Positions 6,012 to 14,482 of a DNA stretch of 17,497 nucleotides are shown piece after piece. Origin of the DNA: JBFXAN01 sp050184225 (GTDB taxonomy: Bacteria; Chloroflexota; Dehalococcoidia; CAUJGQ01); contig JBFXAN010000135.1 in NCBI GenBank assembly GCA_050184225.1, positions 1-17,497 of the forward strand. Reading direction: 5' to 3'. Made by a program: the position numbers and the translations under genes. The stretch's first letter is position 1. The number at the start of each line of letters is the position of its first letter. The notes beneath the pieces were generated by a model that was not told the DNA's origin, searched no databases, and saw only the letters and a program-made list of their open reading frames with translations.

Positions 6012-8627
6012 ATGACCGAGGACCAGATGCCCAGCGGCGCGATCCGGACGCCGGATCAGCGTCTGCGCGTCTTCGTGAGCTCCACGCTGGTCGAGCTTGC
6101 CGACGAGCGCGCAGCCGTGACCCGCGCTATCGCCACTCTCGGGCTCACACCGGTGCTGTTCGAGCTCGGCGCCCGGCCGTACCCACCGCGTGAGTTGTAT
6201 CGGGCCTACCTGGCGCAGAGCGATATCTTCATCGGCCTGTACTGGCAGCGCTATGGCTGGGTCGGGCCAGGCATGGAGATCTCGGGTCTGGAGGACGAAT
6301 TCGAGCTCTCCCAGTCGATGCCCCGTCTGCTCTACATCAAGGCTCCGGCACCGGACCGGGAAGCGCGGCTGACCGCGATGATCGAGCGGCTTGGGACGGA
6401 GGGGACGAACTCCTACCGGTCATTTCGGAGCCCTCGTGAGCTTGGACGCCTGGTTCGTGACGACCTCGCCGTGCTGCTCAGCGAGCGGTTCGTGGTCCGA
6501 GACAGCGGTGCGACTGGTTCGACGTCCGCCGCTTCGAGCAGTAGCCCGCACCGCCCGCGCTCCTTGCCGTCGACGTCTACGTCGCTGATCGGGCGCGAAC
6601 AAGACATCGCCCAGGTCTGTGAGCTGTTGGAGACGTCCGAGGTTCGGCTGGTTACGCTCACCGGTCCTGGCGGGATCGGCAAGACCCGGCTGGCGGTGGC
6701 GGTGGGTGAGCGGCTGGAGGATCGCGAGCCGATGGCAACGGTGTTCGTGCCGCTTGCGTCGATTGCCCAGCCTGAGCTGGTGCTGCCGCGTATCGCGGAC
6801 GCGGTCGGTGCGTCCATGGAGGGGACACGCTCACCGCTGGATGTTCTGGCCGAACACCTCGCGGACACGCAGACCCTGCTCGTGCTGGACAACCTCGAAC
6901 AGGTCGTTGGGGTTGGGCCTGATCTCGACGTGCTGCTGGCCCGCTGCCCCGGCCTGAAGATCCTGGCGACCAGCCGAACAGTGCTTCGGCTGCGCGCTGA
7001 GCACGAGTTTCCGGTCAGTCCCCTGACCGTTCCCGCGTTCCCGCAGCGACCGCCGATTGAGGAACTGGCGGCGTTGCCGGCCGTCAAGCTTTTCGTCGAT
7101 CGCGCCCGAGCGGTGCGCCGCGACTTCGCTCTCACCGAGGACAACGCGCTCGCGGTCGCCGAGATCTGCCGGCGTCTCGATGGGCTGCCGCTCGCGATCG
7201 AGTTGGCAGCAGCCCGCGTCCGGTTGCTGGACCCGAATGCGTTGCTTGCCCGACTCGGGAGCCGCCTCGACGCGCTGGGTACCGGCCCGGTCGATCTTCC
7301 CGAACGTCAGCGGACGCTGCGCGCGGCGATCGAGTGGAGCATCGGACTGCTCGATCAGGTTGAGCGGGAGATGTTGGCCGCGCTGTCGGTCTTCGTCGAT
7401 GGCTGGACGATCGAAGCGGCGGTGCGCGTAGCCGGTGTCGCCGAGGACACGGCGATCGATCTGCTGGATGCGCTCGCCGGTCACAGCCTCGTGAACGTCA
7501 CCGCTGAGGATGATGGTCCGAGGTTCCGCATGCTCGAAACCGTCCGAGAGTACGCGGCGGAACTCCGTGGCGCCGCCGCGGACGGCGCCGGCATCGAGCA
7601 ACGCCATGCGGCGTACTTTCGTGAGTTCGTGGAGAACACCGTGTGGCCACTGCCCAGCGAGAGCGAGTGGGCCGAGCGCCTGCAAACCGAGGAAGGGAAC
7701 CTGCGGCTCGCCATCCGTTGGTACTTTGCCCATGACATTTCGCCCCTGCCCCACATCTTCCGCATCCTGTGGCGGTTCTGGCAGCTCCGCGACCGCATGG
7801 CCGAGGGCCTGGCCTGGATCGACGAGCTCCTGCCACGCGCTGCCACGCTGGATGACCATGGGCAGGCCGAGTTGTGGTTGGCGTCGGGGATGACAGCAGG
7901 GGAGGTCGGCGACGACGATCGCGCCCTGGCCGCGGCCGATGCGATCGAGCGGCTACAGGCGCGCATCGACGACCCCGTCCTCGATAGCGCGATGCAGATG
8001 GCGATGTCGTGGGCTCTCCCGATCACCAACGACCTTGATGGCGCGCTGCAGGCCGCGTCGCGGTCACTCCAAGGGTTCCGTCGGCACGACGAGCCGTATC
8101 TGGCTGCCAACGCGGTGTTCACCCTCGGGATGCTGGAGATGGCGATGGGCCGGCATGAAGCCGCGCAACAACACCTCACCGAGGTCTACGCGCTGGGTGG
8201 ACGGCTTGGCAACAACTGGCTGACATCGGTTGCGCGTGTGCAACTCGCCACGCTCGCGGTCGAGGGAGGCCGGCTTGACGAGGCGCGGACGATGCTGGAC
8301 GAGTCGCTGGAAGTGAGCGCGGGCATCGAGCGCAGCACCCTGATGGTGACCTTCTGCCTTGTTGCGTACGCACGGCTCGCACTGGTGCAAGGAGACCGAC
8401 GGCAGGCCGCGCGGGCCCTGGGTGCGGTCGACGGGCTGCGGGGGCGCGTTGGGCTCCATGCCTGGCCGATGGTGCGGCCAGGCGAGGCCAAGCTGTTCGC
8501 CGAGGTTGAGCAGGCATGCGACCCAGATCAGTTCGAGGAAGCCTTCGCGGCGAGATCCCAACTCAGCCAGCGTGAGGCGATTGCGATCGTGCGGGGCGAC
8601 GATTCCCGTGATTCGTTCCCGCGTTGA
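6012..8627 (+). CDS. DUF4062 - STAND/NB-ARC ATPase - TPR protein
   Basis: The 871-residue protein has three parts. Residues about 17-160 are a DUF4062 domain (RVFVSSTLVELADERAAV, then YWQRYGWVG and GLEDEFELS). After a Ser-rich linker comes a STAND (NB-ARC/AfsR-type) ATPase with Walker A GPGGIGKT at 218-225, Walker B LLVLDN near 289-294, a sensor-like ATSR and the GLPLAIELAAARVRLL helix near 392-407. The C-terminal third is helical with TPR-like repeats. No helix-turn-helix is visible, so it is not an obvious LuxR or SARP regulator despite the similar ATPase. Such architectures act as ligand-triggered switches, and many belong to antiphage or conflict systems; DUF4062 is the probable effector or signalling part. 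ATG 6012 follows AAGGCGG; an in-frame ATG at 5949 would add 21 residues. It is monocistronic, with about 170 bases to the next gene. Confidence 0.9.
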   Translation: MTEDQMPSGAIRTPDQRLRVFVSSTLVELADERAAVTRAIATLGLTPVLFELGARPYPPRELYRAYLAQSDIFIGLYWQRYGWVGPGMEISGLEDEFELSQSMPRLLYIKAPAPDREARLTAMIERLGTEGTNSYRSFRSPRELGRLVRDDLAVLLSERFVVRDSGATGSTSAASSSSPHRPRSLPSTSTSLIGREQDIAQVCELLETSEVRLVTLTGPGGIGKTRLAVAVGERLEDREPMATVFVPLASIAQPELVLPRIADAVGASMEGTRSPLDVLAEHLADTQTLLVLDNLEQVVGVGPDLDVLLARCPGLKILATSRTVLRLRAEHEFPVSPLTVPAFPQRPPIEELAALPAVKLFVDRARAVRRDFALTEDNALAVAEICRRLDGLPLAIELAAARVRLLDPNALLARLGSRLDALGTGPVDLPERQRTLRAAIEWSIGLLDQVEREMLAALSVFVDGWTIEAAVRVAGVAEDTAIDLLDALAGHSLVNVTAEDDGPRFRMLETVREYAAELRGAAADGAGIEQRHAAYFREFVENTVWPLPSESEWAERLQTEEGNLRLAIRWYFAHDISPLPHIFRILWRFWQLRDRMAEGLAWIDELLPRAATLDDHGQAELWLASGMTAGEVGDDDRALAAADAIERLQARIDDPVLDSAMQMAMSWALPITNDLDGALQAASRSLQGFRRHDEPYLAANAVFTLGMLEMAMGRHEAAQQHLTEVYALGGRLGNNWLTSVARVQLATLAVEGGRLDEARTMLDESLEVSAGIERSTLMVTFCLVAYARLALVQGDRRQAARALGAVDGLRGRVGLHAWPMVRPGEAKLFAEVEQACDPDQFEEAFAARSQLSQREAIAIVRGDDSRDSFPR

Positions 8628-8757
8628 TTCCGCTCGGTAAGCGATTTCCGGCCGCCACGCCAAGCAGTTCAAGAGACCGATGCCGCCATCGACAAGCGGG
8701 TCAGTGGGACCGGATGGTCCGGGCGAACAGCCTGTCGTGTGTTCTGCGCGGGTTCGC

Positions 8758-8775
8758 TATGCTAGTTTCAGCATA
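8758..8775. promoter_or_regulatory. Inverted repeat upstream of the formate dehydrogenase operon
   Basis: TATGCT (8758-8763) and AGCATA (8770-8775) are exact reverse complements around AGTTTC, and the repeat ends 22 bases before the fdhA start codon. The left arm also resembles a -10 box, so a bound protein would block transcription or the ribosome site. A second small repeat, GGACC-GGAT-GGTCC (8707-8720), lies upstream. No regulator gene for formate dehydrogenase is adjacent, so what binds is unknown. Confidence 0.4.
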
Positions 8776-8797
8776 ACGAAGATGAAGAGGTTGAGCG

Positions 8798-10768
8798 ATG
8801 ACGAGTGTGCCACGGACGCCAGGGATGACGACGCCGTCGCGGCCGCGCCACCGTCGAGACGCGGCGGCAGCGCCGTATATGCGGCTGACGCAGCCGTACG
8901 TGCGGGAGCAGGGCGAGCTGCGCCCGGCCTCCTGGGATGAAGCGTTGGACCGGGCGGCAGAGGCGTTTCGCCAGACGGTGGCGCAGCACGGGCCGCAGGC
9001 GGTGGGCCTCTTCAGTTGCTCCAAGGCGACGAACGAGGTGAACTTTCTCGCGCAGAAGTTCGCCCGGGCGGTGCTGGGCACGAACAACATCGATAGCTGC
9101 AACCGCACCTGACACGCGCCCAGCGTCGCCGGTCTGGCGGCGGTCTTTGGCGCGGGAGGCGGGACCAGTTCGTATCAGGAGGTTGAGGAGACGGACCTGA
9201 TCATCCTGTGGGGATCGAACGCCCGCGAGACGCATCCGATCTTCTTCCACCACGTTCTCAAGGCCGTCCGCTCCGGCGCGGCGCTCTACGTGATCGATCC
9301 GCGGCGCACAAGCTCGGCCCAGTGGGCGGCCGACTGGCTCGGCGTCGAGGTGGGGACGGACATCGCGCTCGCCAATGCGATCGGCCGGGAGATCATCGCC
9401 GCCGGGTTGGTCAATCACGCCTTCATCGAGCGGGCGACCACCGGGTTTGACGCATATCGAGCGACGGTCGAGCCGTATACGCTGGCGTATGCCGAGCAGG
9501 TGACGGGTGTGCCCGCCGCGGCGATCCAGTCGCTGGCGCATGCCTACGCGCGGGCTGACCGGGCGATCCTCTGCTGGACCCTCGGCATCACCGAACACCA
9601 TAATGCCGTCGACAACGTGGTGTCGCTGATCAACCTGGCGCTGCTCACCGGACACGTCGGCCGGTACGGCTCCGGCATCAATCCGTTGCGCGGTCAGAAC
9701 AACGTCCAGGGCGGTGGCGATATGGGCGCGCTCCCTGATCGCTTGCCGGGGTTCCAATCGGTGCAAGACGATGCCGCCCGTGCCGCGTTCGATGCGGCCT
9801 GGGGTGTCACCGTGCCGCCCGCATCGGGCTGGCACCTCTCACAGATGTTCGAGGCGATGGAGCGCGGCGACCTGACGATGGCGTATGTGATCGGTGAGAA
9901 CCCGGCGCAGTCGGAGGCGGACTCCCAGAAGGCGCATCATCTCCTGCAGGGGCTCGAACACCTGGTCGTGCAGGACATCTTTCTGACCAAGACCGCGCAG
10001 ATGGCCGAGGTCGTCTTGCCCGCCTCCGCAAGCTGGTGTGAGGCGGAAGGCACCGTCACCAACAGCGAGCGACGCGTCCAGCGGGTTCGCCAAGCGCTGA
10101 CGCCGCCCGGTGAGGCGCGGGGCGACATCGAGATCCTCTGCGAGATCGCCCGCCGGCTCGGTCACGACTGGGGCACGCCGAGCGCCGAACAGGTCTGGGA
10201 TGAGGTCCGCCGCCTCAGTCCGATGCACCGTGGCATGAGCTATCGGCGGCTCGAGGCGCTGAACGGCATCCAGTGGCCGTGTCCTGCCGAGGACCATCCG
10301 GGCGAGCGCTTTCTGCACAGCCGCCTGTGGGCCGAACCGCGCCAGGGGCCAGCGGCACCCTTCCATCCGGTCGAGCACGATCCCCCGGTCGACGAGGTGA
10401 CGGAGGAGTTTCCCCTGCGGCTGACGACCGGGCGGCGGCTGGATTCCTACAACACCGGCGTCCAGAGCAGTGGGTATGCGTCGCCACTGCGCTGGGGCGA
10501 AACGCTGGACCTCGCACCCGAAGACGCCCGCCGCCACGGGGTGGCGGATGGCGAGGTGGTGCGAGTCGCCTCGCGGCGCGGGGCCGTGGAGGTCGCGGTC
10601 CGCTGTGACCCGATGTTGCGGCCCGGGTTGGCCTTTATGAGTATCCACTTCACCGATCTGGTCGACACCAACCGACTGACGATCGATGCTGTCGATCCGA
10701 AGTCGGGGACGGCGGAGTTCAAGGCAACCGCCATCCGCATTGAGAAGCTCGCTACCGCGGAGGTATAG
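8798..10768 (+). CDS. Formate dehydrogenase catalytic module, selenoprotein (Sec105)
   Basis: The frame is interrupted only by TGA at 9110-9112, where the protein reads NNIDSCNRT-U-HAPSVAGL. This aligns with the Sec site of E. coli FdhF (U followed by the conserved His), so TGA encodes the Mo/W ligand. Read through, the protein is 656 residues. Other family marks are LGITEHHNAVDNV, the signature NPLRGQNNVQG and, near the C-terminus, the MGD-binding domain (PLRLTTGRRLDSYNTG). It oxidises formate to CO2 in the cytoplasm. It lacks the N-terminal Fe-S and Fe4S4/MGD region found in intact FdhA; that part is encoded separately at 12600-13571. The basic N-terminus (1-25) is not family-like. GAAGAGG lies 7 bases before the ATG. 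The diaphorase gene follows after 8 bases. The name fdhA fits only this half. Confidence 0.95.
9124..9142 (+). promoter_or_regulatory. Bacterial SECIS hairpin of the formate dehydrogenase gene
   Basis: CGTCGCC (9124-9130) pairs with GGCGGCG (9136-9142) over seven base pairs, one a T-G wobble, around the loop GGTCT at 9131-9135. The loop starts 19 bases after the TGA. GGUCU also lies in the apical loop of the E. coli fdhF SECIS, so this is a close structural match. It recruits SelB with selenocysteyl-tRNA to the UGA at 9110-9112. Confidence 0.85.
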
Positions 10769-10776
10769 GACGACGC

Positions 10777-12603
10777 GTGGATATCCACCTGACCGATGAC
10801 CGGCCGACCGATGCGGAACAAGCGGCCGTCGCTGCCGTCCTCCCGGCGCTGCCGTCCGATGAGACGGCCGGCGCCCAGCCAGGAGGACCGACGCCGCGGT
10901 CGATGCTCCTGCCGGCGTTGCACGCGGTGCACGCGCGGGCCGGCTGGATCAGTCCGGGGGCGGTGAACTATATCAGCCAGCGGCTGGACGTACCGCCCGC
11001 CGAGACGTACGGCGTCGCCAGCTTCTACGGGCTGTTCTCATTGGAACCCCGGGCGCCGCGTGTCGCGCACATTTGTGACGATCTGGCCTGTCTCATCGCC
11101 GGGGCGGCGGACCTGTGTGACGCGGCCGCGCGCGCGGTGGGGCCGGCCGGGAGCGGTACGGATAGCGGCGCGGCGACCTGGCTCCGCAGCCCCTGCCTCG
11201 GACTCTGCGACCAGGCGCCGGCGATGCTGGTCACTTCGAGCGGGCCGTCGTCCGACGAAGTACTGTCCGGCTCGGTTGATGCGGCCGCGATCCAGGCAGT
11301 GCTCGGCGGCGGCGTTCCGCCCGCGCCACGCGCTCCCCGGCTGCCACAGTTTGGCTCGCCGGACCTGCGCTTGTTGCGCCGGGTCGGCGTGGTCGACCCG
11401 ACCAGCATCGACGCGTATCGGGCGGCGGGCGGCTATCGGAGCCTGCGCCGCGCGCTGGAGCTTGGACCGGCAGGCGTGATCCGCGAGGTAACGGATTCCG
11501 GGTTGGTGGGACGCGGTGGCGCCGCTTTTCCCACCGGCCGGAAGTGGGCGGCGGTCGCCCAGGCGCCGGTGCGACCCCACTACCTCGTGTGCAATGCGGA
11601 TGAGTCTGAACCGGGGACCTTCAAAGACCGCGTCTTGATGGAGGAGGACCCGTTCGCCCTGATCGAGGCGATGACGATCGCGGGTTTCGCAACGGGCTGC
11701 GAGCGTGCCTACCTGTATATCCGCGGCGAGTATCCGCTGGCGGCGGCGCGGCTCACCGATGCGATCGCCCAGGCCCGGACGCGGGGACTGCTCGGTGCGG
11801 ACGTGTTGGGGCAGGGTGTGCGGTTCGACATCGAACTGCGCCGCGGCGCGGGCGCCTACATCTGCGGTGAAGAGACGGCGCTGTTCAACTCGATCGAAGG
11901 CTTCCGGGGTGAGCCACGGAACAAGCCGCCCTACCCCACCGAGGCGGGGCTGTTCGGGAAGCCGACGGTCGTCAACAACGTCGAAACGCTGATGAACATC
12001 CTCGACATCGTCTGGGACGGCGGACCGGCATTCGCGGCCACCGGCACAGCCGATGCCACCGGCACCAAGCTCTTCTGCCTTTCGGGACAGGTGACGACGC
12101 CCGGCCTCTACGAGGTGCCCTTCGGCGTGACGCTGCGCGAGCTGCTCGATCTGGCCGGCGGTGTCCGCGACGGGCGGCCGCTCCAAGCCGTGTTATTGGG
12201 CGGAGCGGCCGGCACGTTTGTGACCGCGGCGCAACTGGATACGCCGCTGACCTTCGCGGGGACGCGGGCGATCGGGGCGGGTCTTGGGTCGGCCGTGGTG
12301 ATGGTCTTCGATGATCGCGTCGATCTGCGGGCGATCGTCCGGCGGATCGCCGCCTTCTTCCGTGACGAATCGTGCGGTCAGTGCGTCCCCTGCCGGGTGG
12401 GGACCGTGCGCCAGGAAGAGGTGCTGGCGCGGCTCGATGTGGGTCGCCCGATCGGTTCTGTTGCCAGCGAGCTTGAACTTTTGACCGACATCGGCCGGGC
12501 GATGCGAGATGCATCGATCTGTGGTCTGGGGCATACCGCCTCCAGCGCGATCGAGTCGGCGCTCGCCCGACTGACCATCTTTCAAGAGGATGCCGTCACA
12601 TGA
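10777..12603 (+). CDS. NAD-linked formate dehydrogenase diaphorase, NuoE-NuoF fusion
   Basis: The 608-residue protein joins two subunits that are separate in the Fds enzymes (FdsG and FdsB). Residues 1-150 are a NuoE-type thioredoxin-fold [2Fe-2S] domain with Cys100, Cys105, Cys140 and Cys144 (C-x4-C ... C-x3-C). The NuoF-type part follows, with GLVGRGGAAFPTGRKW near 241-256 for NADH/FMN binding, NADESEPGTFKDR, GAGAYICGEETAL and KPTVVNNVETL. The [4Fe-4S] ligands are Cys533, Cys536, Cys539 and Cys582 (CGQCVPCR ... ICGLG). No extra ferredoxin domain follows. It passes electrons from formate to NAD+. It starts at GTG 10777, 8 bases after the catalytic gene; GGAGGT lies 11 bases upstream. Its stop overlaps the next start (ATGA), so the two are translationally coupled. 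Confidence 0.95.
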   Translation: MDIHLTDDRPTDAEQAAVAAVLPALPSDETAGAQPGGPTPRSMLLPALHAVHARAGWISPGAVNYISQRLDVPPAETYGVASFYGLFSLEPRAPRVAHICDDLACLIAGAADLCDAAARAVGPAGSGTDSGAATWLRSPCLGLCDQAPAMLVTSSGPSSDEVLSGSVDAAAIQAVLGGGVPPAPRAPRLPQFGSPDLRLLRRVGVVDPTSIDAYRAAGGYRSLRRALELGPAGVIREVTDSGLVGRGGAAFPTGRKWAAVAQAPVRPHYLVCNADESEPGTFKDRVLMEEDPFALIEAMTIAGFATGCERAYLYIRGEYPLAAARLTDAIAQARTRGLLGADVLGQGVRFDIELRRGAGAYICGEETALFNSIEGFRGEPRNKPPYPTEAGLFGKPTVVNNVETLMNILDIVWDGGPAFAATGTADATGTKLFCLSGQVTTPGLYEVPFGVTLRELLDLAGGVRDGRPLQAVLLGGAAGTFVTAAQLDTPLTFAGTRAIGAGLGSAVVMVFDDRVDLRAIVRRIAAFFRDESCGQCVPCRVGTVRQEEVLARLDVGRPIGSVASELELLTDIGRAMRDASICGLGHTASSAIESALARLTIFQEDAVT

Positions 12604-13571
12604 TGCAGCAATCTGGTCGCGCTCGCCGGCGGCGCGTTGACCTGACCATCGATGGCACGCCGGTGACAGTCGAGGAGGGCGCGACACTGCTCGACGCCTG
12701 CAAGACCGCGGGGGTGGAGACGCCGACGCTGTGCTACCTGGAGACGCTGACGCCGGTCAACGTCTGCCGCGTCTGCGTCGTCGAGGTGGAGAACTCCCGG
12801 ACGCTCGTGCCGGCGTGCTCCCGACCAGTGGAGCCGGGAATGGTTGTATCAACCGATTCCGAGCGCGTGCGGCACAGCCGGCGGATGGTGCTGGAGTTTC
12901 TCGCCTCGTCCGTGGACCTCTCGCTCTCCCCAGATGCCATGACGTACCTGCGCCGGTACGATGCGCGACCGGAACGGTACGGCGCGCCAGCGCCGGGCGC
13001 CGATCGTGACGCGGCTCATGCCGGTCATCATCACGCGCCCACGGTCGACGGGGCCGAGACCGTGCAGCAACCGGTGAAGGTTGACAACGACCTCTTCGTC
13101 CGAGACTATGCGCGCTGCATTCTCTGTTATAAGTGCGTCGAGGCCTGCGGCGCCGATGCGCAGAACACCTTTGCGATCGCCGTCGCGGGCCGCGGGTTTG
13201 ACGCGAGGATCGCAACGGAGTTCGAGGCCGCGCTGCCGGATTCGGCCTGTGTCTTCTGTGGCAACTGCATCGGCGTCTGTCCGACCGGGGCGTTGATGTT
13301 CAAGAGCGAGTACGACCGGCGTGCAGCGGGCGCCTGGGACGAGTCCAAGCAGACCCAGACCGAGACGATCTGTCCCTATTGCGGCGTCGGCTGTGCCTTG
13401 ACCCTGCATGTGCAGGACAACGAGATCGTCAAGGTTACCTCACCCCTCGACCATCCGGTGACGGCAGGACATCTCTGCATCAAGGGGCGGTTCGGCTGGC
13501 AACACGTCCAGAACCGCGACGATCTGCTGCCGGTCGTGCCGGTGTCGCAGTCCGGCGAGCCTGGTTCGTGA
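12600..13571 (+). CDS. Formate dehydrogenase N-terminal module: 2Fe-2S, two 4Fe-4S, Fe4S4/MGD domain
   Basis: This 323-residue protein is the missing front half of FdhA. In order: a plant-type [2Fe-2S] domain (Cys45, 56, 59, 73); a helical stretch; a His-rich linker (HAGHHHAP, 140-147); two [4Fe-4S] ferredoxin motifs (Cys173, 176, 179, 183 and Cys217, 220, 223, 227); and the Fe4S4 domain of molybdopterin oxidoreductases, C-P-Y-C-G-V-G-C with Cys258, 261, 265 and 293 (GHLCIKGRFGWQH). The protein ends about 20 residues after that motif, just where an intact FdhA would continue into the catalytic domain. The NuoG-like His/Cys cluster expected after the [2Fe-2S] domain is absent: residues 90-125 contain no Cys. 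It should dock on the catalytic module and carry electrons to the diaphorase. It overlaps the previous gene by 4 bases. Confidence 0.93.
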   Translation: MMQQSGRARRRRVDLTIDGTPVTVEEGATLLDACKTAGVETPTLCYLETLTPVNVCRVCVVEVENSRTLVPACSRPVEPGMVVSTDSERVRHSRRMVLEFLASSVDLSLSPDAMTYLRRYDARPERYGAPAPGADRDAAHAGHHHAPTVDGAETVQQPVKVDNDLFVRDYARCILCYKCVEACGADAQNTFAIAVAGRGFDARIATEFEAALPDSACVFCGNCIGVCPTGALMFKSEYDRRAAGAWDESKQTQTETICPYCGVGCALTLHVQDNEIVKVTSPLDHPVTAGHLCIKGRFGWQHVQNRDDLLPVVPVSQSGEPGS

Positions 13572-13592
13572 CGTCGTACACGATGTGTGGGT

Positions 13593-14480
13593 ATGGGTGA
13601 GCGCGTGGCGACTGAGTGGGATGACGAGCGGCCCGCGCGGCCGGCGAGCACCACGCGCGCGGATGTGATCGTCGTCGCCGGCGGGCGAACGCGCCGCCGC
13701 TCAGACCAGCTTGCGACCGAGGAGCCGCTGGAGATCCGCGTGCTGGTGGCCGGTGTTCAGCACACCGCGACGATCACGATGCGCACTCCCGGCGCCGACT
13801 TTGAGCTGACCGCCGGGTTTCTGCACGGGGAGCAGATCATCCACGATGCGTCCGACCTGCGTCGAATGTCCTACTGCGTCGATCCGTCGGTCGACGCGGC
13901 CCAGCGCTACAACATCGTCAACGCGGAATTGGCCGGCGGGGTGGCCGCCGATCTAGCGCCACTTGAGCGGCAGTTTGCGACCACGAGCGCCTGCGGTATT
14001 TGTGGCAAGGCGAGCCTGGACGCGCTCCACCTCCGGGGATGCGCCGTCCTGCCGAGCGGGCCGCCAGTGCCGGCTGCAACGATCATCGCGCTGCCGGGGT
14101 TGTTGCGCGCGGCGCAACGCTTGTTCGCGAGCACGGGTGGCCTCCATGCGGCCGGGTTGTTCACGGCGGCAGGCGCGCTGATGGCGGTGCGAGAGGATGT
14201 GGGGCGGCACAACGCGGTCGACAAGGTGATCGGCTGGGCGCTGCTGCAACGCCGCCTGCCGCTCCACGACGCGGTCCTGATCGTGAGTGGGCGGACGAGC
14301 TACGAGATCCTGCAAAAGGCACTGGTCGCGGGGATTCCGACGGTCTGCTCGGTTTCGGCGCCGAGCAGCCTCGCCGTGGCGCTCGCCCGCGAGTTTGGTG
14401 TGACCCTCATTGGCTTCCTGCGTGACGATCGCTTCAATATCTACGCCGGTGCTGACCGCGTGCAGCACCGATCCCCGTAA
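13593..14480 (+). CDS. fdhD: Formate dehydrogenase accessory sulfurtransferase FdhD
   Basis: The 295-residue protein matches the FdhD family, slightly longer than the E. coli protein. FdhD passes sulfur from IscS to the Mo/W-bisMGD cofactor so that formate dehydrogenase becomes active. The sulfur-carrying C-x-x-C motif is Cys134-G-I-Cys137 within TTSACGICGKASLDAL. Later family blocks include GGLHAAGLF, REDVGRHNAVDKVIGWAL and SGRTSYEILQKA. The first 50 residues are variable and basic. The start is uncertain: ATG 13593 and GTG 13587 are in frame and neither has a good ribosome site, so translation may be coupled to the previous gene, whose stop is about 20 bases upstream. It closes the operon and converges on msrA with 2 bases between stops. 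Confidence 0.94.
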   Translation: MGERVATEWDDERPARPASTTRADVIVVAGGRTRRRSDQLATEEPLEIRVLVAGVQHTATITMRTPGADFELTAGFLHGEQIIHDASDLRRMSYCVDPSVDAAQRYNIVNAELAGGVAADLAPLERQFATTSACGICGKASLDALHLRGCAVLPSGPPVPAATIIALPGLLRAAQRLFASTGGLHAAGLFTAAGALMAVREDVGRHNAVDKVIGWALLQRRLPLHDAVLIVSGRTSYEILQKALVAGIPTVCSVSAPSSLAVALAREFGVTLIGFLRDDRFNIYAGADRVQHRSP

Positions 14481-14482
14481 GC

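Noticed and set aside
5345..6013. 222-codon minus-strand frame
   Set aside because: It is antisense to the end of the selenoprotein gene and all of the NifU-like gene; its composition is that of a shadow frame with no recognisable domain.
9110..9112. TGA as a nonsense mutation or frameshift making the formate dehydrogenase a pseudogene
   Set aside because: The frame is intact on both sides, the codon falls exactly on the FdhF Sec position, and a SECIS-like hairpin follows.
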